64,000 nucleotides of DNA, from the NCBI RefSeq assembly GCF_029784135.1, contig NC_073746.1:166772825-166836824 (forward strand), written 5' to 3'. This document shows, one piece after another, positions 32,757 through 43,796 of this stretch. The stretch is from Toxorhynchites rutilus septentrionalis (Eukaryota; Arthropoda; Insecta; Diptera; Culicidae). Both the position numbers and the translations under genes were made by a program. A model generated the notes under the pieces. That model searched no databases. It worked only from the letters and a program-made list of their open reading frames with translations, and was not told where the DNA came from. Within the stretch, counting starts at the first letter, position 1; each line of letters opens with the position of its first letter.

Positions 32757-33599
32757 AATCAAAAATATTATTTTATAAGTCATTGTTGAGATTCGAAATT
32801 ATCATGTAGTTTATCTTTATGTTACCGAACTTAGAGAACAATGAATATGTATCATTATGTGGTTGATATTATATGGACAGTCAGACAAATAGAAATTGCT
32901 TTGTTTTTTTACCACAAACCGGTAAAATCGAAATATTAACATGATATCATTTTGGAAGCAAGCTCCGCACCATTGTATGACATTTTCCACATACCTACCA
33001 TGTCAAAATAACGCTCTCACTTGTACGGTAAATATTTTCAATTTCATCACCCATTGTGTTAAATGAACAAATGACAGATTGGGAGTGGATATTTACACAT
33101 CCACTGGTGCGATTATGCATTCCAGCAGCGATTCCATTCGCTCGCAAGCAACCGTTTCGCTGTCATTTCGGTCGGAATGGTGAAACACAGTTTTGGTTTC
33201 ATTGGCATCCGTCTGCAGGTGGAATACCAATCGGCCGATTGATCGCCGAGGACGATAACTCGCTCAACTAGGTTAAAGTGGGCTCTGATTAATTATCGAC
33301 ATAAAATGTCGATTGCGCGAAGTTGCGGGAAAGATCTGTCGTAAAAAACATGGATGTCCTTGGGAGTTGCCTTCAATGCGAACACTACGTTTAACAGGAA
33401 GGTATCGGCTGTTAAATGAAAATCTAAATATCTAACATATAACGAAAAAATGAAAGATTTTGTACGCTTATACCTCGATCTTCTTCTAATAGATCGCAGA
33501 GATGTTTGCCTTTATCGATTGAGAATATTTCTATGCACTCATTTCCATGATGAAAATTCTACTTTTTTTACTTTCTTTCAATGATGAAAATTCTACTTT
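32757..33599. other. unassigned sequence
   Basis: The open frame at 33056-33271 (+) has better base composition than its surroundings but no recognised domain. A short duplication, ATGAAAATTCTACTTT, occurs at about 33550 and 33584. Confidence 0.35.
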
Positions 33600-33603
33600 T
33601 TAA

Positions 33604-33883
33604 CACATTGAGCCCCTTGAGTCCTTAGGGGCCGATATTGAGCTTTTTGGCAGGAAAGCACTGATTAAATGGAACTGACAGTTACAAAATAAAAAAGTTA
33701 AATTATATATGGTTTGTTTTCGGATATTTTACGAAATGTGACTACTTTCTAATCAAAGTTCTGACTATCTTCTATGCATACAATAAGTATGTTTGAGAGA
33801 TGGGACCGACACTGACATTGTGCAAACGCTTTTGGTGAGGGCTGAATGGAAAGCGCAGCCAGAACAATTCGGGGCTCAAAGTG
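33604..33883. mobile_element. piggyBac-type MITE (~280 bp)
   Basis: It begins CACATTGAGCCCC after TTAA (33600-33603). It ends with GGGGCTCAAAGTG (complement CACTTTGAGCCCC) followed by TTAT, one base off TTAA. TTAA targets and CAC-starting termini are typical of piggyBac-derived MITEs. There is no coding sequence. Confidence 0.75.
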
Positions 33884-34013
33884 TTATACATACTATTGAA
33901 TAACAATTGTATATACTCTAGAGCGACGCGAAGTTCCAACGAGTCGATTTACAGTGCCAAATTCACATTCAATCAACAGCTCCACTCATTATCGTTTGTG
34001 TTTGACGTTTGTT

Positions 34014-34620
34014 TTGCGTGAGCACGTAGAATTTACCCGTTCATCAATATTTAAATTTCTCTCGTGTTTCATCAGTTCTCATTATCGTTATCAGTTTATT
34101 ATGATTGCTTGGTAAGTGGTTCGCAGTTGACTATAAAATATAATCAAGTGTAATGTAATTTTCGTTCAAAAAATTACAAAATAAAGTGTCCGAAATTTGA
34201 ATTCAATCTGTCCGAAAATTGTTTTTTTTAAATTTTATTCAATGACTTTTTCATGTTTTCAATCAAATAGGTACCAAAGTAGAAAGCTTAAAAGCATGTT
34301 GAACTAATTTATTAAAAATGTCAACCAAATAATACCTGTGCATAAAGTTTAAATCCGTTTTCTGCATCATATGCCTTAAGCGTCCGAAATATGATTCAGA
34401 ACGGTAGGTGAAAATCTAATAGCATTACTCATTATCGTAGCGTGAGCATGTAGAATTTAACCGTTCATTAATATTTAAATTTTTCTCTTCTCTCATCAAT
34501 TCTCATCATCGTTATCAGTTTCCTGTTATTGCGTGCTTCCCAGTTGACTATAAAATATAATCAAGTATAATTTAACTTTTCTTCCAAAAATTACAACATA
34601 AAATGTCCGAAATTTTAATC
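34014..34620. repeat. two direct copies of a ~190-bp sequence
   Basis: 34014-34215 and 34440-34620 share GCGTGAGCA.GTAGAATTTA, CGTTCAT.AATATTTAAATTT, CGTTATCAGTTT and AGTTGACTATAAAATATAATC. Between them lies CCGAAATATGATTCAGAACG (34383-34402), the terminus of the stem-loop element seen at 52914-53101. Confidence 0.75.
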
Positions 34621-35417
34621 AAAACATTTCCCTACGATTCATTTTTAGATAGTTGAAATTGGTGATACAATGTGAGTTTTTAGGCTTATTATGGGTGCTG
34701 AACGTAGATCACAACGTAGACACACCAAAATGTGTTGAGGTCTTGTATAAATAATACACATTTTTTCAACTACAGACCAGCAGTTAGATATGAGGGAGGC
34801 TGAATAATTAGTGAACAATGTGCAGCTGGAAAATAAATGCAAATATTAGGTAAGTTAAGGAAGCAGGAAGAACAGATGAATCAGAAAGAGAAACTTTAAG
34901 AACTGAAAAAGGCAAAAAAACTACAAATCCACGACTTAAAAAAGCGAAATTGGCACAAAAGGACAATGACAAAATAGATGAAATTATGTAACAAAGGATT
35001 CAACATTCAGGCTTAACGAATAACCTTGAATCATTTTATTACCTTCAACAATAAATAACTTTAATTCAAATATAAACCATAAAGAAACTGTAAAGAAACA
35101 TCATTTATGTTGATACTCATGTCTCTCAATTCTACTGACCAGTATGGCTATTTCGAATGTTCAGTTAATTTTTGACAACTTCTCCTCGTAGACAATTTTT
35201 AAGACATTTGTTTGTGCAAGGAAGGTTGCAGTACGCTTTTAGACAGGTCAAGTCGTTGTTATTTTCGCATGCTTGATAATTTTATTGCATTAGTAAGTGT
35301 ACACAAATAATTTAATATTGGAACACAAACAATTGCGTGTAGTTCAGTCATTTATTAACGAATTCATAATTTGTTTTTCATACAAATGTAGCATTTTCTT
35401 TACTCTTTCATAAAAAA
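34621..35417. other. unassigned AT-rich sequence
   Basis: No gene or delimited repeat was seen. Near 34900-34970 a short lysine-rich stretch is readable but broken. Confidence 0.35.
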
Positions 35418-36075
35418 AACAGGAAGTGGGTTATATCTATGGTATAACCGCAAGGGTGACGTAGGACTATCGTTGATTTCGAGATCATTTGTATGAAGTT
35501 GAATCTGAATTCATTCTGAATGAATGAATATTTGGAGAACTTCGAAAACGAGAGCGTTACGTTGGAGGCACATGGTTTTATGTATCCAATATTGGATACG
35601 GAAATATCCTACTGATGGGGAAGAGTAATCTTCAGAAGCTATCCTGTTGATTGCGATTGATTGAAAAATCACAAAACCTAATGTATTTGGTCACAGTGTT
35701 ACATGGATAGAAAACATTAAAATAAACTCTTTCATATGAATGTAATTTTAAATTCCCAGAGGAACTGGCAGATTATTTTCAGTAACGATTAGATATTTCC
35801 ACATTATCCTCGATACTGGAAGCCCACCAGTGGTTAATGCTAACTCGATAACCATCTGTTAATAGCACTTGATTGAAACATATTCGGTCACAGTGTTACA
35901 TGGATAGAAAACATTCAAATAAACTGTTTCACATGAATGTATTTTTAAATTCCTACAGGAACTGGCAGATTATTTTCCGGATCTTTCTCGATCCAAACGG
36001 AAAGAATTCCGTGCGTGTATGTGTGTGTGTTTGTAGCGGCTGCTTCGAGATCTTCCCGGGGAACCGTTTGTAGCA

Positions 36076-36156
36076 TCACTCTCCTCCTGATGGATTCCCT
36101 TCTGGCCTAAGGTGCACAAACAGGCTCTTGGTGACACCGTTCATCCGTGCTTTCAT
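36076..36156 (-). CDS. 26-codon open frame downstream of the copy B promoter
   Basis: The first ATG after the predicted start site (about 62 bp downstream) opens a 26-codon frame beginning MKARMNGVTKSL, continuing through FVHLRPEGNPSGGE and ending in TGA. Copy C encodes the same peptide with one change (Thr to Ile) at 55262-55342. Copy A has lost the first start codon through a small deletion but retains the rest with Ser to Leu. It resembles no protein known to me. Conservation may simply reflect the youth of the repeats. Confidence 0.3.
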   Translation of the reverse strand: MKARMNGVTKSLFVHLRPEGNPSGGE

Positions 36157-36214
36157 GATAAATGAAGAGCTTCACCACAACAGCGACAACATGCTCCAAT
36201 CGCTGTTCAATTAG

Positions 36215-36250
36215 AACTGAGTGGATTTCCGAGCGGCGCTCGCTTATATA
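36215..36250 (-). promoter_or_regulatory. TATA box plus initiator (copy B)
   Basis: TATATAA (complement of 36244-36250) and TCAGTT (complement of 36215-36220) are spaced so that the TATA begins 32 bp upstream of the initiator A at 36218, exactly as in copies A and C. CCAATCGG lies directly upstream. Confidence 0.6.
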
Positions 36251-36503
36251 CCGATTGGTGATTTCAATAGCCTATTTTGAAAGCAAATTTAAGACTATTG
36301 AAACAAGTTTTTGGATCAGAAAGTAACAAGTATAGAACGCGTAGACATTTTATCTTTCGAATGAAGTGTTTATCATACCATTTCGTTCAGTTGTTTAGGA
36401 GCTATTAACACTCAAAATCTCGGTCTCCGGCGTAACGCTTTCGTTTTCGAAACTTTGATTTTACACCCCGGTATAGAAATGAAAGACGTAGTCCTACGTC
36501 AAA

Positions 36504-37620
36504 AATTAAAAAAAATATTCATTGCTGTTTCGAAGAAATTCTCGTACTTTTCCCGTGATACGGCACATTAGGCGGCGCACACCCTTTTCGTCCACCGTTT
36601 TGGCGATTTGATTCCACTAGTTCTTCATTTGAGTCATGTTTCTAACAAGTTTTCCCTTTGCCTTAAGCCTCCGCTTCGTGATTGCCCAGTATTTCTCTAT
36701 CGGCCGGAACTGGGGGCAGTTTGGGGGGTTGAGGTCCTTCGGTATTACGCTGACCCCGTTCGTTGCGTACCATTCCATAACCGTTTTGCTGTAATGGCAG
36801 CTTGCGAGGTCCGGCCAAAACATTACTGGACGGTCGTGGGCACGAATAAACGGCAGAATCCGTTTCTGTAGGCACTCTTTTTTGTAGACTTCTGATGTCA
36901 TTGTCTTGTCAGTGAGAAAGACTTTGGTTTTAGGTCCACAACTGCAAATCATGTACTTGCGGGCGAATTTATCCGCAAACACGAACTTCAATTTTGCAGG
37001 TACATCCCCCCGAGCCGTCGCCAAATAAAATTTTTGACCTGGGATTTGCCCAAAGTCCGCCTTCACGTAGGTCTCATCGTCCTTCAGAATACATCCGTCG
37101 AACTTGGTCAGCACTTGGTCGTACAGCTTTCGAGCACGGATTCTGGCCACATTGTTCTGCTTCAGCGTCCGATTTGGCTGTTTGCTGGCTCGGAATGACC
37201 TTATTCCTTCCCGGAGACGAATTCGTCGCACCGTACTGTGAGCGGCCTGGAACTTATTGGCCAAATCGCGGTCTGAAAGATTGGGATTCCTCTTGACGGC
37301 CTTGATGACTTTCCCACGTAGTTTCCGGTCGACAGTTCCACTCCGACGCTTCGAATGCGGCTTCCGAGCCGTCGTCAATGTTTCCTTGTACTGCTTGATA
37401 ACACGCCATACGGTATTTCTGGGCATTTTAAGCTGTTTAGCTAGCTTAGATGCCGACAACAATGGATTTTCAAGAAAACTGTGCACAATTTTATCTCTCC
37501 GTTCGGCTTCCATGGCGGTTGTTTACAAAATGCTATCGTTTGGTGTTATGACATAAATACATGGTGAAAGGTAATGAATTTCCCGACACGTGGGTGAAAA
37601 AAGTTTCCAAATCCGTCCAC
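36504..37620 (-). mobile_element. second DD37E transposon, ends unclear
   Basis: The transposase frame and its 3' continuation begin immediately beyond copy B. Terminal repeats could not be defined. The sequence up to about 37620 is probably its 5' non-coding part. Confidence 0.55.
36617..37513 (-). pseudogene. DD37E transposase with in-frame stop and small deletion
   Basis: The 298-codon frame begins MEAERRDKIVHSFLEN. It has helix-turn-helix segments (SASKLAKQLKMPRNTVWRVI and SDRDLANKFQAAHSTVRRI) and the catalytic blocks LKDDETYVKADF, FWPDLASCHYSK and PQFRPIEKYW, with 37 residues between the second Asp and the Glu. It is clearly related to, but well diverged from, the transposase at 26105-27121. 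A four-residue gap is apparent where the relative has MVWQAICSCG and this copy reads MICSCG. After KNMTQ-like codons a TAG at ~36614 stops translation, yet the same frame continues for about 37 codons (WNQIAKTVDEKGVRRL and on). The protein is therefore truncated at its C-terminus. Confidence 0.8.
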
Positions 37621-38144
37621 TAGGAGCGCCACAATGAACAAAAGAATTTGTTCCAATATTAAATGAAGCAGACTTTATATAATAAATTGAGCTTAAAACC
37701 ACAAGAATAGTGATGATGATGGTCCCGCCACCTTCCCCTACAGAGGTTTGAGCAAGATATCTAGGAGATATTACTTTTTTCCTTAGCTTTGAAATCAGTT
37801 TAACAAAACAAAAAACGAACTGATTTTACCTACAGATATAAATTCAAAAAATATTATGTATGTACATTATCAACAGAGAATACTAAGTCTCAATACCAAT
37901 ACTCAGTCTTATCCTCCACTGAGCCGATACGCTTCCGACGAGGCCTTGCAGCCAATTGGTCCACCAGAGCACAAGACCAACAGCCAGTCTAATCCAGAGA
38001 AGTCGAGAAATTTTCCTTTACGAAAAAATCCTAGACCAGCTCTCACAAAAACTTTTACTTTATATCCTTTATATCCGAGGCTCAAACTTTTGTAGACTAC
38101 TTTTATTTTTTTTAAACTAATACAAAAGAAAACAACAAAATAAA
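37621..38144. other. unassigned sequence
   Basis: A plus-strand frame at 37856-38095 contains LQPIGPPEHK and a proline/lysine-rich tail. It might be part of a retrotransposon ORF1 but cannot be assigned. Confidence 0.3.
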
Positions 38145-38196
38145 CAGGTCATGCTACATTTTTTAAACAACAATTTAAAAAATGTAGCATGACCTG
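38145..38196. repeat. perfect 23-bp hairpin with 6-nt loop
   Basis: CAGGTCATGCTACATTTTTT plus AAA (38145-38167) is followed by CAACAA and the exact reverse complement (38174-38196). The right arm lies within the reverse transcriptase fragment, so the left arm is an inverted copy of its edge. Confidence 0.9.
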
Positions 38197-38428
38197 ATTT
38201 AAATCATTAGCTGCAATAAATAACACAGTATCATCTGCAAAAAGATTGATGTCACAAAATCGTAAAACTCGTTGCGAGTCATTGATGTACATAATGAATA
38301 AAAGGGACCCTAATACACTTCCCTGAGGTACTCCAAGATTATTCCCTACGGGACTAGAAATGAAATCGTTAAAAATAGTCCTTTGAGTTCTCTTATACAA
38401 ATAGTTTTCAATGAAACGAAATGAAATA
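38155..38428 (-). pseudogene. jockey-like reverse transcriptase fragment
   Basis: The minus strand encodes YLYKRTQRTIFNDFISSPVG, then NLGVPQGSVLGSLLFIMYIND (the PQGS block) and INLFADDTVLFIAAND (FADD catalytic box). It is cut off upstream by the mariner element at 38429 and downstream by the hairpin at 38145. The FADD box and the surrounding residues separate it from the CR1 copies elsewhere in the window, which have YADD. Nothing else of that retrotransposon is found nearby. Confidence 0.85.
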
Positions 38429-39687
38429 TTGGGTTGGGGAAAAATAAATGTCGTATATTGTCCATATATGGAAACACTTAAACATGTCTTGTGTTGTACT
38501 CATCACATCGGGTCACACTATACGGCTATTTAAAGGCGACAATCTGTGCTACATGTGTCATTTCGACAGTGTTTTGATTGTCCTTCTCAGTCTCAAGTTA
38601 TAGCGCGTCAAAGATGGAGTCCACCAAGCGAGAAATTCGCCATATTTTACGTTTTTACTAACTGCGAGGTTAAACTGCAACGAAGGCGGCCGAAAAAAAT
38701 CATGTAGTTTATGGACCCGATGCTGTAACGATTCGCACAGCACAGCGTTGGTTTGATCGATTTCGTTCTAGTGTAGTGGCTGTCGAAGATACACCCCGTA
38801 TTGGTAGGCCAATCGTCGTGGAAACCGATAAAATCGTTGAAATCATCCAAGTTGACCGGGATGTGAGCACTCGCTCGATTGGCCAGGAACTGAGTATGGA
38901 CTATAAAACCGTTTGGAACCATTTGCAAAAAATTGAATTCCAAAAAAAACTGTATGTAAGGGTGCCACACGAGTTGACGCAAAAAAATATTTAGACCGAA
39001 TCAACGCCTGCGATGCACTGCTGAAACGGAACGAACTCGACCCATTTTTGAAGAAGATGGTGACTGGTGATGAAAAGTGGATCACGTACGACAACCTAAA
39101 GCGAAAAAAGTCGTGGTCGAAGCGCGGTGAGCCGGCCCAAACCATCGCCAAGCCCGGATTGACGGTCAGGAAGTTTTGCTGTGTGTTTGGTGGGATTGGA
39201 AGGGAATCATCCACTATGAGCTGCTCAACTATGGCCAGACCCTCAACTCGGTTCTCTACTGTGAGCAGCTTGACCGTTTGAAGCAGGCGATTGACCAGAA
39301 GCGGCCAGAAATGATCAATCGGAATGATGTTGTTTTCCACCAGGACAACGCTCGGCCTCACACATCTTTGATGACCCGCCGTTACGGGAGCTCGGATGGG
39401 ATGTCCTATTGCACCCACTGTATAGTCCGGACCTGGCTCCAAGTGATTATCATCTCTTCCGGTTCATGCAAAACCCTCTTGGTGATACTAAGTTGGCCTC
39501 AAAAGAGGCTTGCGAAAACTGGCTGTCTGAGTTTCTTGCAAATAAGCAGGGGGGGGGGGGGGGGGGTTTATAAGGGGAGAAAATGAAGTTGCCTTTTAAA
39601 TAGCAACAAGTTTGCGAATTTTTAAGTATGTTAAATAAAGCGTCAAGTTTCGATCAGAAATGCGACATTTCTTTTTCCCGAACCCTA
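38429..39687 (+). mobile_element. mariner element with matching termini
   Basis: GGGTTGGGGAAAAATAAATG at the left and the complement GGGTTCGGGAAAAAGAAATG at the right are inverted termini, with TA outside each (38427-38428 and 39688-39689). The length of 1259 bp is usual for mariner. An 18-base G run (39549-39566) interrupts the region after the transposase. The element sits exactly between a LINE fragment and the Transib relic. Confidence 0.8.
38613..39546 (+). pseudogene. mariner (DD34D) transposase, frameshifted
   Basis: The frame starts MESTKREIRHILRF, typical of mariner, and shows AVTIRTAQRWFDRFR and the helix-turn-helix piece STRSIGQELSMDYKTVWNHL. The catalytic domain has MVTGDEKWITYDN (first Asp), FHQDNARPHTS (second Asp) and, in another frame, LYSPDLAPSDYHLF (third Asp; 34 residues after the second). 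Frame breaks are seen near 38655 (stop), 38950, 39175 and 39370. All three catalytic aspartates survive, but no continuous protein can be made. The last recognisable codons encode CENWLSEFLANKQG and run into the G tract. Confidence 0.85.
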
Positions 39688-39689
39688 TA

Positions 39690-41090
39690 CATCCAAATTT
39701 ACTACCAAGTCTTTATACATTGAAACAAGAAAAAGCAAAAACAACTCCCAAATTGATCTCTGCGACCGAGACGTCTGCTCAAGTAGATTTACAAGATCTT
39801 ATGAATTGCACCTCCCTAGCATCGTCAAAGAAATTTCGCTAATGTCTTCAACTTCAGTCAATCTCGTCTGTAAATGGGGTTTTGACGGCAGTTCAGGGCA
39901 TAGTGCATACAAGCAGAAGTTTACGGAAGCAGGAAGTTCAGACGAAAGTTTGATCGACTCCGCAAATAACGCTATCATCTGGATGAATCCTCGGCCAAGT
40001 TTAACATCGTACTGTAGACCACTTAAATTTGTGTTCACGAAGGAAGACTCACAAGCTATTCTTGGCATTCAGTCAGAAATGGAGAAGAAATTGAAAGCGT
40101 TACAAATTTTCAACATCAACAACGATAGCGCTCAGATCGTTGTAAGATTTGAATTCCATCTTACTATGATAGATGGAAAGGTGGCCAATGTGCTTTCCGG
40201 AAATAACGCTTCTGCAAAATGCTTAATTTGTGGATCTTTTCCACAATCGAAGGCTGTTGAGACAGTACCAAATACCGAAACTTACAAGCTAGGCCTGTCA
40301 CCACTGCATTGCAAGATAAAATGTTTTGAATGCGTAATTCACATCGGTTACAGGTTAGTATTATAGAATGTTTAATAGTGTATAAATAATAACTATCATT
40401 CATTTCAACAGATTGCCATTCAAAACCTGGCAAGTGAAAACTGCTGAACATAAGCAAGAGTATGAAAGCAGGAAGCGAGAAATTCAAGAGGCGTTCAGGT
40501 CATGGATGGGTCAAGTTGTCGACTAGACGAAACCGGGGTACGGGTCAAGTAATGACGGAAACACTGCACGAAAATTTTTCTCGGATCCACAAACCAGCTC
40601 GGAAATAACAGGGGTAAGTGTGGTGCTGATAAAGAATTTCGCTACAATTCTCTGTATAATATCGTCGGGGCGAAAAATTGAAATGTCCAAATACCAGAAA
40701 CTATTGTCGGATACAAGAGATCTCTACATAAGCCTGTACGGATGGTATTTTATGCCTGTAACTGTGCATAAGTTATTGGTACACAGTTCAGATATTATGG
40801 AAGCATTTGATCTGCCTATTAGCCAGTTATCGGAAGAGGCTTTAGAAGCTACACACAGGCTGATAAGGGAGAACAGGTTGAAGCATACAAGGAGAGCATC
40901 AAGAATTTACAGTAATAAGGACTTGATGAACTATATGCTGCTTTCTTCTGACCCTTCCATAGCAGAGAAGAGAAAAACTATAGCGAATAATCATCACACG
41001 AATGTCAATGACATTTCTTCTTTTTTTGCTGATACAGTTGAATTTGATTCTGTTTGTCTTTTCAATGAAACTGAAAAATTCACAAAATAA
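39690..41090 (+). pseudogene. Transib (RAG1-related) transposase relic with a spliced intron
   Basis: The relic reads CKWGFDGSSGHSAYKQKF (first Asp, 39806 frame), NPRPSLTSYCRPLKFVF, LTMIDGKVANVL (second Asp), CLICG (zinc-binding pair) and HIGYR. A 58-bp intron (40354-40411, GTTAGT..CAACAG) follows, joining an AG|A codon into LPFKTWQV. The second part gives PGYGSSNDGNTARKFF, ISSGRKIEMSKY, LYGWYFMPVTVHKLLVH and QLSEEALEATHRL (catalytic Glu region). This block order is that of Transib transposases, the family from which RAG1 arose. Defects are a TAG at 40524-40526, a frame change near 39805, and loss of the N-terminus at the mariner junction. The frame ends at TAA 41088-41090. An unspliced 186-codon frame ends inside the intron. 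Confidence 0.82.
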
Positions 41091-41290
41091 TCGAAATATG
41101 TAGGAAAAGAAATAAGCTTTCATAAGCTTTCTCATCACATTAATTAAAAGAGGTGCACTTATTCATAAATATTACAAAATAGAGAAAAAAAAATTAGCTT
41201 TAAGGAAAATTCCAAAATAATAAATAAATAATAAATAGTGTAGAGTACATGTATGGAATGTAAAATTCAAATGTGACCCTAGATTAGAAA
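41091..41290. other. AT-rich downstream flank of the Transib relic
   Basis: No terminal repeat could be recognised. Confidence 0.35.
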
Positions 41291-41820
41291 ACATTTAAAA
41301 ATTGAAAAATCACCACAATGGCGTTTGCGTAACTTTGCCATCGGATGAAAAATAAAAGATTATATTATTTGTGTATTATTGAAACAGGAGAAATATTCCG
41401 GAAAGCATTTTATTTCTTCATAACATAATTAATTACTTTTGCGATTATGTACAAAACGTTAGTCTTTTATGCAAACAAAATCATATAAAGCATTAATCTT
41501 TTATGCAAAGAGTAAGAATATATAAATCAAACATTGCCCTACAGTAAAATGTATTTAATTGTTAAAAATAAAGCATTATCAACTTAGACGAAAAAATGTA
41601 TAAAAAATTAAAAATCACCACGGTGGCGCTTAGGTCACTGTGTCGTCGGATGAGATATAAAATATTGTGTGTAATTAGTCTTTTATCTAAACAGGAGAAG
41701 CATTCCAGAGAACAATTTAATTTTATGTCAGTATTAATATACTATACACTATTAATTTGGCGCTTAAGACACTTTTGCGATTACGTATAATACATAAATA
41801 TTTAATGCAAATAGTAGATT
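41291..41820. repeat. tandem duplication of a ~300-bp unit
   Basis: AAAAATCACCACAATGGCG at 41304-41322 and AAAAATCACCACGGTGGCG at 41609-41627 start two diverged copies. Both continue with TCGGATGA.A.ATAAAA.ATT, AAACAGGAGAA.CATTCC and TTTTGCGATTA.GTA. Spacing is about 305 bp. Confidence 0.7.
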
Positions 41821-43039
41821 TCATCATAACTAACATTTTTTTCCGTTATAACTATCCGAAAAAATGACTATAAGGTATTTTTATTTTTGTCCCGCATCCC
41901 CATATATTCAACGCACGGTGCGGCGCTGACAACCATACATTTCATCTGCGTTTCGGAACGTGCTCATTCGCCAGAGCGCGTGTGTGCACAAGGAGTGGTA
42001 GCTCAACTGGGTACAAAAATCTTGTTGCACATCAGCACCGAGTTGCATTCTGAAGACTGGATACCCATATTGATGGGGTTTTGAGAAATTATGTGATCCG
42101 CCATTTTGTGGTGGCTGCCATTTTGGATTTGCCTTTTTCATAAACAACTGTGTTCTACTTGTTACGGATACGAAACGAATTTGAAGCAGTCTTTTTAGGA
42201 TCAGCTCAAACTGAAAATTTATTCATTTTTATACATACAAATTTCATACAAAATGCGTAATATTAGTTACAAAGTAGTTTCTTTTTAACCTCGTGCACAC
42301 ACCTTTCTGCCTTTTTGGCCTCTATCCTTCGCTTTTCCAATTATTCTTTTCCTCCTTTGCTGCTATCCTGCACTCTGCCGATGCTTTTCTGTCCTTCTTT
42401 CCACCAATTTCAGTTTAATTCTCTACGATATTTCCACCTCTAATTTCCACCAATCTATATAAAAACAAATTCATTTATAACATTTTCTCTCTTCTTTCTT
42501 TCCAGGTATTTCAGGCTTCCGGACGTTCTACTTACGGGCGAATGATCTATGTCAAGCGCGTTATTTACACTTTGATCATATACGATTATTAAACGATATT
42601 TTCAACTATAAATTTTGGTTTTTCATAAATACACTTTTCTCGCTGCAGTTATTCACAAATTCATTTTCCAGAATAAACAAACCCTTTTCTGTCAACCACT
42701 GACGGTTTGTTGTTATTTCCGCTACTGAAAATCACTTATGTTTTTCTTCAGTTCAGCCGTATTGACACTACTAATCAAGCCATTTCATTTGATGCTCATA
42801 TTGATGGGGTTTTGAAAAAGCTCATATTAAAGAAGTTTTGAGAAAATATGCAATCCGTCATTTTGTAGCGGCCGCCATCTTGGATTTTTTAAATCACGAA
42901 ATACGCAGTTTTAGAACGACTACAGAGGTAAAGGTGTGTTCCAAATTTCAGATCAGGATCAGTAACGAGAAGGGGGTAAAATTTCTATTAATGTGGTGAA
43001 TCACTACAAATAAACATGTTACAAACATACAAACATACA
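41821..43039. other. old repeat sequence, no gene
   Basis: Two places share CATATTGATGGGGTTTTGA and CCATTTTGT.G.GGC.GCCAT (about 42066-42120 and 42798-42890). The second ends with ACAAACATACAAACATACAA, a tail often seen at repeat ends. A TTTC-rich pyrimidine tract and CAG at 42504 resemble an acceptor but have no coding sequence after them. Confidence 0.45.
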
Positions 43040-43720
43040 AATTACAGGACAAGCTAAATAGAACCGTTTAAAAAATCGCTGCTCGATCTGAAAACGATAT
43101 ACAGGATAAGCTTCTGATGCTTTCGAACCAGTTTTGATCGCTGTTAAACTGCTATGCTGGAAGAACTGCGCCCTTTATGAAGTTGACGTCAGATTACGAT
43201 TTATGCTAGAACAGCTATCGGAACAGCCATCAAAAATTTCGAAGCAGCTGCTTGAAGCCCTGATTGAAAGGATTGCAGAAAAACATTCCGTATATGCAGA
43301 TTTGTTATGATGACTTTGGAATTAATGATGACTACGGCGTCTTCTATCAAACGTCACGGACTGCATTGATCAAGAAGGCATTTAAAATTGTTCGTGATTT
43401 GATGAAGTTTGAGGATTTTGGTATTGACTCAGTAATTGGACAACGGGAGGGAAAAAATCCACTGGAAGATGCAGAACCTGCAGAAGAAGACGACAAAAAT
43501 AGCATTAGTTGTGTCCTTGAATATTACTCTAACCATCAAACTAAGTATCAAAAACTTACGAAATCTTTCTAATGATTATCAAGAAAAGCCGTTATTTTAT
43601 TTTATTTTGATTTATTTTAAAGTTCTTTACAGGCAATTTACCGGTTTTACCGGTAATGAAATTTTCATTACCGAATAACTAGTTATTGAAATTTTGGCAC
43701 GGTAATGCAATCACTTCACT
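43040..43720 (+). pseudogene. hAT-type element fragment
   Basis: KSLLDLKT..RISF-like codons near 43070, FEAAA near 43245 and a longer frame at 43264-43572 (YMQICYDDFGINDDYGVFYQ to KYQKLTKSF) parallel the better-delimited hAT copy at 51711-52850, which shares QKSLLDLKTRQRISF. The 3' side holds GGTTTTACCGGTAATGAAAT, TTCATTACCGAATAACTAG and GGCACGGTAATGCAATC, matching the ends of that copy. The frame is broken and no catalytic block is visible. Assignment to hAT rests on the other copy's termini. Confidence 0.6.
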
Positions 43721-43796
43721 TCACTTCACAATCGTATTTATAACCTTGCATTCCCAGCAAAATAAAAAAAAAAGTTCTGTGACATATTGTGATTAA

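Larger units (their letters stand above)
35418..36503. mobile_element. promoter-bearing repeat, copy B (uninterrupted)
   Basis: It starts ACAGGAAGTGGGTTATATC, then a short inverted repeat and TGACGTAGGACTA (35457-35469), and ends GACGTAGTCCTACGTCAAAA. The complement of the end restores TGACGTAGGACTA, so the boxes form inverted termini. Between them are two tandem ~235-bp units (CACAGTGTTACATGGATAGA at about 35694 and 35891) and the segment with a minus-strand core promoter. No transposase is encoded. This is the clearest complete copy in the window, ~1.09 kb. Confidence 0.8.

Noticed and set aside
36076..36156. Histone gene fragment behind the TATA/initiator promoter
   Set aside because: The promoter layout suggested it, but the downstream codons match no histone; only the promoter geometry is kept as a finding.
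41313..41321. CACAATGG as a Transib/RSS-like terminus
   Set aside because: It is in direct rather than inverted orientation relative to the transposase and lies in a tandem repeat; no matching partner end was found.
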